Assembly (NCBI GenBank): GCA_025594325.1
Contig: JANHCV010000013.1
Span: forward strand, 682,001-746,000
DNA: 64,000 bases
Reading direction: 5' to 3'
Source of the DNA: Blastocladiella emersonii ATCC 22665
Lineage: Eukaryota > Blastocladiomycota > Blastocladiomycetes > Blastocladiales > Blastocladiaceae
Numbering within the stretch: position 1 is the stretch's first letter; each line of letters begins with the position of its first letter. The position numbers and the translations under genes are program-made. Below the pieces are notes generated by a model. It had not been told where the DNA came from. It saw only the letters and a list, made by a program, of their open reading frames with translations, and ran no database searches. Shown one piece after another: positions 22,838 through 34,346 of the stretch.

Positions 22838-25361
22838 ATGCCTCTCAACATGGAATCGGATGAAAGAACTTCTTGCATTGCGCGCCTGGACCTCGAGCCG
22901 TTCGGACTTGCGGACCTGCCCGTCGAGCTGGTCAGCCACGTTCTGCAGCTGGCCATGCCGCGACCCGCCGTCCCGCTTGCGACGAGCTGCCTCGCTGTGG
23001 CGGCAGCCGAATCCGACACCCAGTGGGTCTGGCGGTGCACTTACATGCTGCGGCCCGACTTGTGCGGGTGGGCCGACCTGCATCCATGTGACGACGACTA
23101 TTGTCCCTGCGCCGACTTGGACGCCGACACCGATTACCACTCTCGAATCAGCCCGCATGACGATATGCCGCTTACTCCTTACTTGCACCATCTTGCCTGC
23201 CGTGAACGGATCGCAGCCTCGCGCCGCGAGACGGACCAGGCTCGCTGGCTTCAGGCGGCGGACGTATTTGACGAGCCAACCGTCGCTCGCATCATCGCGA
23301 GATTTTTGGACGATAATATCGACTCAATCTCAAGAGACGAGTTTTCCGACTGGATCGACGAGGTCGGGCAGGTGGCTGAAGCCGGATGCCTGCCGGAACT
23401 TCTCGAGTACGCTATCGTGCCTCACTTTTTTGTCTTGCGCCAGCTGGCCATTGTCTTTGCTGCCCAGGGCCGTATCAACGTTCTTTCTCTTGTGCTGGAC
23501 AAGCTGTCGATGTACCCGGAGCCTTCGCATAACCTCCCGCTGATTGCATGGTCAAGCTTGGAGCTTCACTGGCAGCGTTCGAACCACGTTGTCGGGTGTT
23601 TCTTCGCATCGGAGCAACCGCCCACCTTCTTTCTTCATCTCGTGTTCGTGGCAATCAAGTGGTGGCGACCCGAGGTCCTCGAGTTCCTTGAGCAACCTTG
23701 CTTTGGGATCCGCCGCGAAATGTTTGCCAATTTCGACTTCGCGTCACTCATCCGAAGCTCGTGCGATCCTTCAATTCCTAACAAGGTAGTCATCGAGACG
23801 CTATCGTGGCTCGTTGGGGGGTGTGGGGAGCGGCTCGATCGTCAAGAGGTGCCCTTCCTCGCCAATCTTCTCGCTGGGCGTGCAAGTCCGGAATGTACCG
23901 CTCTTGTGGTTCGGCAATTCGATAGTTACCCTGGCGTTCCGGTCTATCCCAAAGTGGTCCGGGCGGAGCTTGCAGCTGCGATGCTTGGCGGAACAGACTG
24001 GGACGCACTTGATAACATCCTTGTCGCGGGTGACCTTGGTGATCTCGGCCCACATCGAGGGATTCTGCTTGAAATTTCTGAGCGCGGCATGTTGAATAGT
24101 CAGCAAAGTGCGCGTATGCTTTTGATTGCGATTCGCGCCAACAACGGCGACCTCGGCGTTGTGGTACCTTTTATCCGTTTGAACGAGTTTTTGGACGTCC
24201 TCCAGAGCGGTACGATACTTGATCGCAACGTGACGACGTCACGATCGCTAATGTACGATACGCTTGCAACTAGCTATGGTGCTTGTGACCAAAGCTGCTA
24301 AGGCGCAGATGTCAAACCCTCCTGCGGCTCTGGCTGGCGCACCTAGCCCTTGGGATGAAATGCTTGAAGTTCTTCTCCTGGCTTTACACAACAACCTCGA
24401 TCTCACGGTGCTCCTCAACCGCCACGTGCTCACAACCCTAAAGCAAACCACCATGCTTTCTGATGTTTTGGCGCTCTTGGACAGCTATGGCGCTGTGCCG
24501 TTTATTCTCAACGCAAGCCAACTCCCGCTTTATATGCGGTCGTCTTGGCTCGAGTACTCTTTGCCGGACATCATGCTCCCGCTTCTCGTTGCCCTCCTGT
24601 GCGACCCTCGCACGGCACCATCAACGATTGCGCGGCTTGCTCAGCCGCAAGAGGGGAATGCGCGGCTTCAAGTTGCGCATCGGTACTTCTTCCCTCTGCT
24701 CCATTCTGAAACTCGCAATCGCGCGCTTGGAAACGTGGTTGCAAGCACTCCCTTGAGCGGACGCGGCGTGCGGACGCAATCCCGATCCCAGTCCACCCTC
24801 GGACAATCCAGACCCGCAACTCAGGACTGCTGGACCATGGACGCGTACTTTGATTTGTATCCGCCCAAGTCCTTCTCACGTGAGGACGTTCTCGACCTTC
24901 CCGTGTTGGGAGCCTCGGCCGAACCAAATGGTAAGCCAATCAAGCTTGAACCACGAGCGCATCCCAAAACCCCAAACCTGCCGCCCGCCGATCTTCCCAA
25001 CCCGACTTGGGCTCCGTGGCAGTACGCGGTACACGTCTTCCTCACCAAGGTTCCGGGTTTTATGCAACGCAGTCAAACCATTATTCCCATGGCTGTGCGC
25101 GAGGTGTTGTTTTCTTCTGACGCGCTGCTCGTGGCTTATGAACAGCGTCGCGACGAACTTGCACGCGGCTTGCGTGGGCCTGGCATAGACATGGCGTGGA
25201 TCATTGAGCAACTGTACCACGCGGCCCCAAAGTTCATTCTCAATGAGCTTATTGGGGTCTCGCGTACAAGTCCACCACACGTACTGCGGATGCTCCCACG
25301 CGTGGCGTTTGACCAGGCAAGCGGAAAAGCGGGACGTGTTGGAACGGCCCAAAAGTCTTGA
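22838..25361 (+). CDS. F-box-like family I protein, shortened C-terminus
   Basis: Exons 22838-24209 and 24274-25361 give 819 residues. The frame is open farther upstream, but paralogues start close to the F-box-like motif, so the ATG at 22838 or 22850 is preferred. Residues 20-45 read LADLPVELVSHVLQLAMPRP. A segment with DTQWVWRC, LCGWADL and a DDDYCPC cluster follows and is shared with the split gene at 15807. The C-terminal block has APWQYAVHVFLTKVPGF and DMAWIIEQLYHAAPKF. Compared with both paralogues about 55 residues are missing at the end, where the sequence after LPRVAFDQ is unrelated, so the 3' end has been replaced or shifted in frame. Function as an SCF adaptor is inferred from the motif only. 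Confidence 0.7.
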
Positions 25362-26197
25362 AACGAGCAGTAAGTGAGGGTATAAATTGACCTTTGTTTG
25401 TGCTCCGTGCGCCCTATTGCTTCTGTGGATATAAACCCGACGAGCATGCTCCAGGACTTGATCCTGCACACACTCCCTGGCGTTTGTATTGCACGACCTA
25501 TGAGCGAGCTCTCCGAGGCAACATTGAGGAAGTGCTTTTGGGCGCGGTTACACAACGTTGTGGAGGCGCAGCTTTGGACTGACTTCTCCCATTCTTTGAT
25601 CCGCTCTAAGACGTATGTCAGCTTCGCGAGCCTAGGCTATGGCATTCGTATGCGGTACGCCATACGGGTATGATGGATAAGGCGTATGGGTAGACTGAGC
25701 TGCATGGTCTCGAGGCAACCGTTCCGTGTTTGACTCCTGTTGACGCGTTGCACATGCCGAAAGTGGATTCTGGTTTGTCCCGGCGCCCGCCACTCACCCT
25801 TTTTTTTTCGCTTGAAAAAAGCTCCTTCATGAAAGAGTTTCAACCTAGGAATAATGATTGACGTCAAGTTGCGGGAGCTGCAACATGCCGATGGACGCGT
25901 TGCGCCACTCACGTGACCGAGGGCTTGCCGCGGGGCGCGAAGCCTGGTTGCCTGGCTGCGTTCGCGCGAATACCGTGGCATTTGCGCTTCTTGCGCATGC
26001 TTGCAGCAACTGCTGTTACCCTGCAACCGAGCTGAATAGTCGTTCGAAGCACGATGCCAGCGATCATAGCAGCGAGCGGGAAGGAGCACCACGAACGTGT
26101 GCGAGCTTTCTGAACCTCTTTGATTGATTCATATAGCCGAACGTGAGATGTTAAGAATACTTTGAATTCAGAAATTGGGCCACAAACAAAATGCGTA
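25362..26197. other. Spacer between convergent family genes
   Basis: No gene supported. GCGTTGCGCCAC occurs at 25897-25908, identical to the copy at 20920. Short frames on both strands resemble no paralogue. Confidence 0.3.
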
Positions 26198-28421
26198 TCA
26201 CTGGCCGCATGATGCGGCGAGCCGCTCAAGTTCGACCATATGCATGGTCCTGTGCGCAGCTGTCGAGCCTGCGCAAGCGCTAAGCTGTACAATGTCGTCA
26301 GCCGTGAGGAACTCGTTTAGACAGCCATCAGGAAGGCACGACGTGTACGGAATCAGGACGGGAGCGATGCGGATGAGGAGCTCGACCACAAGACGCGGAT
26401 CGTGTTTGAGGAGTAGCAAAAGCGTGTCTGCAGGCTTTTAACCGCCCCAAAGCTGTTCAAGTCCGAACTTGCAACAATCAGCTTGGTACCACATTAGCGA
26501 TTCAGTCAAATCATTCTTGAGCCTTTTCAAAGAGGTCGCCAAGAACCGTGGGCTCCCCGTGCATTTGGGGAAGAGCGAAAGTAGGGCGCGAAACGCAGCT
26601 AGCCAAGACTCATCAGACGACGGCGTATTGCTGAACATCCGACCAATGTCGACGCCATGGCAGCTGTACAGTTGGGCGATGACCATGACACTTTAAACTT
26701 GAGAAGCGACGCCACTCTCGTGCAAGATGTTCAAGGACGGATTGCTTGTCTCAGGAGTTGAGTGAAGCTTCACAAAAAACTGCGAGATGGCATCGAGGGC
26801 TTCCCACACCAACGCAGCCGCGTTATCGGAAGCGAGCATGCGGGCGACAACGGCAAAGATATCCAATGGGCAGTTGACCGGCTTGCAATCAAGTAGAAAC
26901 TTCAGCAGCGAGCTCAGACGGACTGGATCCGAGGCAGCAAGGAAAGCGCCAAGTCGGTCAATGATGCCCTGCGTCGAAGTCGTACAGGCCAGTCGTATCA
27001 CCCGCTGTCCCAGCCGGCACTTGTCCACATCGTACTCGAGGGCATCTCGGAAAACTGCGGTGGGTTTCAGCACGACATGTCGTTAGCTCGTCAATGCGCG
27101 CCATGCAAGCGAGTAGCGGAAGAAAGAATCCCGCGCATTGGAAAAAGATATCTTCCCAGGATTGAGCGCTGACCATCGCGCGGACCTTGCCAAACTCTTG
27201 ACCGGTCACTGAGGCATCACCCTCGTACTTGCTGAGGATAAAGCTAATCGCCGTAACCCATTCAGGCACGCCAAGTAGTCCGTGCTCAATAAGAGGCCCG
27301 AGCTTCTCGTACTCGAGGGAAGACTGCCACGTTACCAAGCGAAGGCTTACGCGAGCGATGTCAATGCGTCGAGGTGTCGCAGTCCTCATGATCTCGTTTG
27401 GGTACTTGGCGAGCACTTGCGAGAGCAGGAACGGGTCATCGCGTGCAAGAGTGCAGATGAGCGAGTCAATATCATCCAGGCCCCCATTGTCAAGGATCCA
27501 GCCGCGCGAGAGCAGCCAATCGAGGACGGCGAACCCGTGAGACAGCTGGTCAAGAATGTCCATTTGCTCGCGAAGGAGTTGGGCGACTGGCACGAGCGAA
27601 AGAGACGAGATAACCATGCTATCGTCCATCGCGTAGCGGGAATGGGATAGCACCTCGAGCGAGGACGTCTGCCAGTTGAACGTTGCAAGGAAGCCAAGGT
27701 AGTCGATGAGCATTGGGCGACTGCCCGACCGCGAGGAAGCGGCTGTAATCCCTTCCGTTTCAAGGCCACTAGTCTCCATGACGAGCGGATAGAACCAGCA
27801 TATGTCGTGCCACGCGAACCAGCGAAGCCGCGTCTCGAGCAGCGTAGGACAGTGCTTAATGATCCATGTGAGGCACGCTTCGAGAAGAGGAATCCGACCC
27901 GTTACGACCGCACACACCGTGACGAGAAGAATGGCAATGATAGGTTGCTGGAACGGCGAGACGAGGTGCTGGCCACCGAAGCTGTCGGATAGAATGCGAA
28001 GGTAGGCCGCCATGAGGTCAGGCGCTTGACAGTGAAGCACTCGCTGGAAACGGATATGGGCCATTACAGTCTCAGAAAAAACCTCAAGAAGCTCGATATG
28101 CGAGTATGAGGAAAGCTCGCAGAGCTCAAGCAGCGCCAAGTGTAAAGTGGTACGAAAACCAGGTCGCGTTCCACGGCTGTCATTCTGAAGCTGCTCGAAC
28201 GTGGGCGCCGAAAGTATGACACCAACGAGGCCACTGAGGGTCCAAGAAGCCAAGACCGACGCGTTCCGCGTTGCCGAGGACATGCCACGCGTCGAAGCAG
28301 GGATTGCGCGGCGTGGCTCGGCCGACTGGAGGACGGCGAAGACAAGTTCGGCCGGAAGGTCGGCGAAGCATAAATTCGGCATATTGACGGCCCGCCAAGT
28401 GGGTTGCATAGAGTGATTCAT
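26198..28421 (-). pseudogene. F-box-like family II gene with two in-frame TAA codons
   Basis: The start at 28421 is chosen because MNHSMQ matches MKHSMQ of the gene at 40474. The first part encodes FADLPAELVFAVLQSAEPRR then helical segments, including LLSRGWILDNGGLDDIDSL. Near 27136 the conserved intron position has GC where the paralogue has a GT donor; skipping 27055-27136 keeps the phase. The second part aligns with the other family members (IIDRLGAF, later LLKHDPRLVVELL against MRVKSPSFVIDLL) but is crossed by TAA at 26693-26695 and at 26438-26440 in an otherwise continuous frame. The upstream 429 codons are open, so a shortened protein is possible. Most likely a recently disabled copy. 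Confidence 0.7.
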
Positions 28422-28897
28422 GGATGTGACGAGTATCGCAAGATTTGGAGTCCGAGGGCGGGAGAAAGAGCGCGTCACCGGCCACGCGGCGCTCAACGCT
28501 CCCTTTCCTCCCTGGGACTGGGGAATTGACAATGTGTGATGAGACTTTTCTGGGGCAAGTATAAATGTTGCGTTTCGAAGACCAAGTTCGTTGAAGGTAC
28601 TGTCAGGGATCAATTCACGCGGCCGGCCGTGACCTGGCGGTTGTCACCTCGCCGCGGTCTCAGACCATGTCGGTACACTCAACGAGAAATGATTTCCAAA
28701 TCCTCGCAACATCAACCAACGACTGGCGGGAACGAACGCTTCCAGCTCACGCCGGACGCGTCGATTTATCATGTGATGCCCGCGTAAGGCTGGTGCGCCG
28801 TTGGCATGTGGCGCAAGTCTCGCGCCGCCGCTCGCTTCGCTTCGACCGCATGTAGCACCTTACCACTTTGACTAGGACCACGTAAACTTCATGCAAA
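28422..28897. other. Shared upstream region of divergent family genes
   Basis: Separates the minus-strand F-box-like pseudogene from the plus-strand LRR gene. GTGGCGCA, the complement of TGCGCCAC, lies at 28808-28815, about 85 bases before the LRR start. Confidence 0.35.
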
Positions 28898-30544
28898 ATG
28901 CTCAGGGCTATTCATGTGCCCGAAGTCCTCGAGCGGATTCTTGTTTATGCCATCAAACAGCACGGCGACCCGGCCGACGCGGCGGGGCTCCTCGAGTACG
29001 CGCGCGCTCTGCCGCGGGCCCTGGCCCCGCGCCTTGAACGAGCGCTCTTAGATTTTACGTCGAGTCTTTCAATCGACGGGGCGACGGAGCGCGGCAATGT
29101 TGTGGCCCTGAAGAAGCGGTCCGCACTTGGGCTCTCGCTCACCAGCTGCTCCATGGTCGCACTGAGAGCCGCCATTGCCGAAGGCCATCTCGAAACACTA
29201 GAATGGTGGCGCGCTTCGGGTTTGCTTCATGCCGACGAAGTCCAAGATCTTGTCGATTACTACGAAGACCACACCACGAGTCCGCACGCGGCGCTGGGAA
29301 TGCCTTATCGCGACGACGATGACAACTTCTGCCCAGCGGCTGAGGTCGACGAAGGTATCGATGAGCTCTGCCTCGATATCGCGGCAGGTAGACGTGCAGA
29401 CCTCTACCTTGACACTTGGTCCATCTCCATGGCGGGAATCAACGCGCTCAGTGCCGCCATGGCGAACCCTCTGCAGGCGGTCCGAACCGTTGATTTTCGT
29501 AACTGCACCATCGACCTCCCTCGTTTACTCGCTCTTCGACTTCCGTCAACGGTGCGCAAGGCCGAATTCAATGCGCACTGGATCAGACAGCCGCCACCAT
29601 CGTCTCTCGCGGAATCGACACCAATGCGCTGGCCACCGGGTCTCGAATCGCTCGTGATTGGGACACGGCGGATGTCAACTGCCATCCCCTACCTCTTCCA
29701 CTCTTTTCCCGCGACGCTTCGCTCACTCCATATCGGAGGCGTCGACTGTGATGATCTTAAAATCCTTGAAATTGTTGACAAGTTTCCCCCATTCCTCAAA
29801 GAGCTCGATCTGCCATCCAGCTCGACTCGAGTTGGGTTCATGGCTGTCATCGCTCGACTTCCAGCAACGCTTGAAAGCCTTTCAATCGGATCGTATCCCA
29901 TGGTTTGCACCGGGGACGCACGTGCTTCATTATCGCTGCACAACACTCAAGGCAGAGTTCCAGTGCTTCCGCAGCTGCTTACATCGCTGGAGTTCGCAGG
30001 TGATGAGCTCGACGTTGAGTTGATCCACACTCTTGGCATTATTCCGCGCTACTCGCTTCGGAAACTTTCACTGCGCTTCAAAGAAGTCAACCACGACGCA
30101 ATGTTGGAGCTTGCCCGCGTCTTTCCGCCGAACCTCGAGGAATTAGTCGCCCGCTGTTGTTATACGTCCCGCGCTGGCATTATGTCGCTCATTCCAAGCC
30201 TTCCCCGAACGCTTACCGTGCTCGATCTCATTGACTCGGACATCGGATGCGAGGGCGCTCAGCTCCTTGCTCAACATCTGCCGCCCCGCCTCAAAGAGTT
30301 GCTGCTTCGCTCAACGAACCTCGACGACGAGGCCATAGAGTTCTTGGCACTCGCGCTTCCGCAGACTCTCGCTGTTCTCAACCTATCCCTGAACACAATC
30401 ACGGATGCCGGTGCATACTTACTCGCCACTTGCTTGCCGCCGGGCATCACCCAGCTCGGAATGTCGGGCAACGTCATTTCTGACAAGGCCGAGGCCACAC
30501 TCCTCGCCGCCGTACCGCGGGTTTCGAACATCCGACACTGTTGA
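28898..30544 (+). CDS. Leucine-rich-repeat protein, intronless
   Basis: A single exon of 548 residues. The N-terminus (VPEVLERILVYAIKQHGDP) matches IPELIERVLVYAVQLYDDP of the gene at 5855. It continues with helical, ankyrin-like sequence ending HLETLEWWRASGLL. LRRs run from about residue 170: units such as LPSTVRKAEF, LPATLESLSIGSY, LPRTLTVLDLIDSD and LPQTLAVLNLSLNT, spaced about 22-24 residues. There is no signal peptide or membrane segment, so it is probably intracellular. It lacks the intron and the GLIDx block of the paralogue. No domain says what the LRRs recognise; an E3-ligase or scaffold role is speculative. Confidence 0.8.
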   Translation: MLRAIHVPEVLERILVYAIKQHGDPADAAGLLEYARALPRALAPRLERALLDFTSSLSIDGATERGNVVALKKRSALGLSLTSCSMVALRAAIAEGHLETLEWWRASGLLHADEVQDLVDYYEDHTTSPHAALGMPYRDDDDNFCPAAEVDEGIDELCLDIAAGRRADLYLDTWSISMAGINALSAAMANPLQAVRTVDFRNCTIDLPRLLALRLPSTVRKAEFNAHWIRQPPPSSLAESTPMRWPPGLESLVIGTRRMSTAIPYLFHSFPATLRSLHIGGVDCDDLKILEIVDKFPPFLKELDLPSSSTRVGFMAVIARLPATLESLSIGSYPMVCTGDARASLSLHNTQGRVPVLPQLLTSLEFAGDELDVELIHTLGIIPRYSLRKLSLRFKEVNHDAMLELARVFPPNLEELVARCCYTSRAGIMSLIPSLPRTLTVLDLIDSDIGCEGAQLLAQHLPPRLKELLLRSTNLDDEAIEFLALALPQTLAVLNLSLNTITDAGAYLLATCLPPGITQLGMSGNVISDKAEATLLAAVPRVSNIRHC

Positions 30545-31144
30545 CCAGGACGGCCGCGTAACATGTACTTTGATCCGTCGACTCCCAGCTGTTCATCTGG
30601 TTCAAAAGCGAGCCATTCATTCATCATCAGTTCATGGCGAGCAGCGAAAGTCGTTCTTCACCAAAATTCAATATATTTTCCGCTCCCGATTCCAACAAGC
30701 ACTCTGGGAGTGCAAGTGGCAAAGCCGAAAGACATCGTGACTGGCTGCTTGCGCGCATGAGCTGAGCGAGAGGCCCCGCTGACTGGGGCGTTTGTCGCGA
30801 TCCAGGTCTTGCACACCCATGAGCTTCGTTCATGTCCTAACAGAGGCAGTCAAGTGATTTACACAGGGATCAAGGACGCCAATATGTTAAGGCGACGAAC
30901 TCGGGCCAGTCATCAAGTTCAACCCAAGTTCGCCCACCGATCGTGCTACTCGTTCATCGCTTTCGTCTCCACGAGCTGGTACACACGACTATCGAGAACT
31001 GGGCTTCACGCAACTGAACGCCAAGGCGCGTAATTGACAAATATCACATATGCACCGTAACTTAAGCTGTGAGCGCATTAGGAAACGGGAGATCGCGAGG
31101 TCGGTCTAGAACGAGCCTGATGCGACTCAGTCCGCTGGCAAAAA
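30545..31144. other. Spacer between convergent genes
   Basis: No gene, repeat or RNA recognised. The region is less GC-rich than the flanking genes. Confidence 0.3.
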
Positions 31145-32152
31145 CTAGCACGGACCTGCCCGCCACCCAAACTGCTCACGCATGTCGCTCTCCTGCTCCG
31201 CGAGATCGTACAATCCACAATCCACAGGAGCGGCCCGAATCCGGCGCACTTTGTCGAGCTGCTCGAGTTGCATTTTGGGCATGCTTGTGATGAGCGCTTC
31301 TACTCGATGATTGCGCGGCATCCCGAGAAACACGCTGTCAGGAAGCATGCGGGTGAGCATGGGTGAAACTGGCCAGAGCGCGACAAAGAGATCCATGGCG
31401 AGGCCAGACAACTTGACCCGCATCGCGTTGACAATGAAACCCGAGGTACCGCCGCTATAGCTGGTCGCGCAGCATGAGTTGCTGGACTCGTGGCGGAGAG
31501 CCGACTCATGAGAGTGCTTGACGGCTGCGAGAAAAGCAACGAGAAACTTGGTCGTGGCCGCGTCCATCTCGACGTCCTCCAGTAGCAGGGGGAACGCGTT
31601 GCGCCACACGGACTGGCACGAGAGTGGGCAGTTCGGGCACACAGTGAATCCGGGCGCGGGCGGGATGACAAGGTCGGCGTGTGACGAGAAATAGGACGCG
31701 AGCAGCGCGCCAAGCAGCGGCGCTGCGAGCTTTGCATTCCGAACGATCGCGAGCGCCCGATCCCGATCTGTTGTGAGAACCGTCGTCGTGAGCCACGAAA
31801 GCGCGTGCGAGACGGTTGATGACGGCGTGCCGAGTTGGTCGGGACTGGTCAGGAGCAAGGCGCGATATGACAGAGAACTCATCGGTTCGAGACGCGAGCG
31901 GCTCGGCCGGCGAAAGCAGCGCGGTGATGCAATCGAAGCGCTTGGTTCCGCAATTATCGTTGGTCATGTCAAAGACGTTGAGCCAAATGCGGTCAAATGT
32001 GTCGGGCGTTTCAGCAACACCATGGCCGGGGAGAGCCGCGCGAGCTGACCCACGGCGGCGGCGAGCTCGGGCGGAAGGTTGGCCAAGCTCCTAGAACGCA
32101 TGTTGGGCGGTTGACGATCGTATTGCATGGAGTCTTTCGTGGTGTGCTTCAT
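31145..32152 (-). pseudogene. Internally deleted F-box-like family II gene
   Basis: The start MKHTTKDSMQ and the motif LANLPPELAAAVGQLARL are normal for family II, but within about 35 codons the sequence jumps to TFDRIWLNVFD, which lies in the second exon of the gene at 38146-40474 (TIDRIGLNVFD). About 450 codons are therefore missing. The frame shifts at the junction, and again near 31835; beyond that, VCPNCPLSCQSVWRNAFPLL and the rest run intact to the stop at 31145. The clean ends and broken centre suggest one deletion plus small indels. Confidence 0.8.
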
Positions 32153-32479
32153 GGCAGTGAAGTGCTGGAGTGGAACGCAAGGGGAAGAAGCTATGATTTC
32201 AGCCACGACGAACGCCACTCGGCTCGGTCACCCGGGCCACGTGCGTCTGTTCGGCGCGTCGGCGGAATCATGTTTCCTAGGACGATGTCGGGCGTGAAAT
32301 GGGCTTCTGCGGCATTCAGAGATGCTTAGCGGCGGCGTTCCACATGACATAGATGAGCTCCTGGCGATGTGAGCGGCCATCATCATGTCCTCGTTGGTCG
32401 AGGGTGAACCATTTGAGCGAGCAAGACGGAAATCAATTTTTCCATCTGTCTCCTCGCGGTGATAATTAAATATCTCGCA
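32153..32479. other. Spacer
   Basis: No gene recognised between the family II pseudogene and the inverted repeat copy. Confidence 0.3.
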
Positions 32480-34110
32480 CCGGTCACGCGAAAGTCAGCC
32501 GATCTGAGCGCGACGCGTCGCTTGCCTCCCGGAATCAATTTTCGTGCCACGCGGCTCGCTGTTTGCTTCCCGCGCGTTTGCTCTCCCACTAACACGCGCA
32601 CGTTTTTTGATATTCATGTATCGCACCTGATTTACTCGCACCTGCTGCAAGTTCACGGAGGCTTGCTGCAGCGACAGCGGGCGTCTGCTCTCGCACACGC
32701 GCCCGCCCGCTCGCGCTCCTTCCCCTTCGCCGCATGCCCTGTACCATGCAATCTCTCTCTCAACTACTACATGCAATGCGACATGACAACCATCCAAAAC
32801 CCCGCGCTCGGCCGCCTACCGCGGCGCGGCGCGCGACTACACGTCACTCGACAACCGCAGCCCGATCCGCTCGTTCTCAAGGGGTCGTGAGGTATCCTGG
32901 TGCGCTGCCGCGTGGCGCGACCGCCCCTCTCTCTCCCCTCGTGTAGATGCCCCCCGGTGCGGGCCTAGTACCCTCCTGGCCTAGTTCTCTCTCTCGGCAC
33001 GCCCTCTGCGGCACGAGCCCTCGCCGTAAGCAAGCGTAAGCACCGCCCACACCTCCCCCTTCATGCGCTCGTTCGCCCCGACGCATGCTGCGGCGGGCCC
33101 GTGTGTGGCGCGGCTGGCGGGGGTCTCGGCCGTTGCGGAGGTGGCTAATGAAGGGAGGCAAACGGTGTGGCGGCCGAGTAGGTGGCGGGTAGTGGCCCAT
33201 GGACCACTGCGTCTGTTGGGCGGAGCGGCTGGACCGATCTGAAAATACTACCCGTCGTACCGAAACGCCGCCCGCGCTGCACCGGGGGCACCCTGTACGC
33301 CGGTTACCCACCCACCCACCAAGTTCAAGCGCGACGCGAGGCTCTCGATTGCGGGAAGCAGCAGGTACGGCGCCGCCGATGCTCGCTCGTCTTTGTGATG
33401 ATCGCCTACCGACTGACTCACGACGATTCTCGCCCGTCGTGTGTGTAGATCGCATCGCCCTCATCCCTATCCACTACTCTACTACGACGCGCGCAACCGG
33501 TCCGGCCGCGCGGCAGTTTCGCGTCGTGCGGCGGCGGCCGCCAGGTCAACTTCGGCCCCCATGGTCGCGTTCAAGTTCAAGGCGTGTTCGAGGTACCGCA
33601 TCTCTGACCTGCATCCGCCGCTGCCGCGATCAGGACAACTCACCCTCTCCCTCGCACCCCCGTAGAGCCACCCATCTCCTCCAAGGTTCCGCGACGCGTG
33701 CCACTACACCAGATCGTGTGTGTCGTGGTACCGAGCCCCCACCGTCCCGCTCGCCGTGACCGACCGACGCCCTCAAGAAGCTCAAGCGCCTGTACGTGCC
33801 GATCGAGCGGATCATCGAGCCCAAGAACGGCGGCGACACAAGCTCCTCGGGACCAACTTCCACCGCCGCCAGTACATGTGCAGATCGCCGGCATTCCGCA
33901 TCACGCACTCGCCGCCGCCGTCAAGCCGCTGTCGCGGTCGGTCACGCTCAAGCTGGGCGACTGACACGCCGCGCCCAAGTCGATCCGCTGCTATCGACCT
34001 CGGTTCGTGGTCGATCGAGGAGGAGGTCAAGTTCCAGACGGCCATTGACGAGCAGCTGTCAATCGTGCCCCTCACGATAATACATCGCAAGCCCGTCCAT
34101 CCGTGACGCC
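32480..34110 (+). pseudogene. Decayed gene, copy A of an inverted repeat
   Basis: Matches 48590-50240 in inverted orientation. The region 32880-33660 is nearly identical; the flanks are more diverged. The plus strand shows gene-like structure: acceptors GTGTAG near 32947 and 33449, a donor GAGGTACCGC near 33592 and an acceptor CCCCGTAG near 33665, with protein-like pieces such as RIIEPKNGG and AAAVKPLSRSVTLKLGD. Stops and frame changes interrupt every piece, so no complete product is possible. I could not assign a family. Copy B retains an extra piece (FDKWLVDDGEETLLNSHSI) that is deleted here. A more diverged copy lies at about 11840-12310. Confidence 0.6.
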
Positions 34111-34346
34111 TTTCTTGTCCCACCCACTTCGGGCGATGCACGGCGAGAGGGCCTTTGCGTACTTCGCACGAGGTTAATCGAAGCGGGAAGGCAGAGTGAC
34201 GCGCCAGACGCGCGGGAAAGTTTAGTACAGGATCAGCAGCTTCGAAAACAGGGGAACGATGATGATTGGAAACTCAAATATCAAATTCATTTGCTCGGAT
34301 GTAACAAAACGTCGCAGCATCAGATCCCCGTGCCCATGACCGCCGT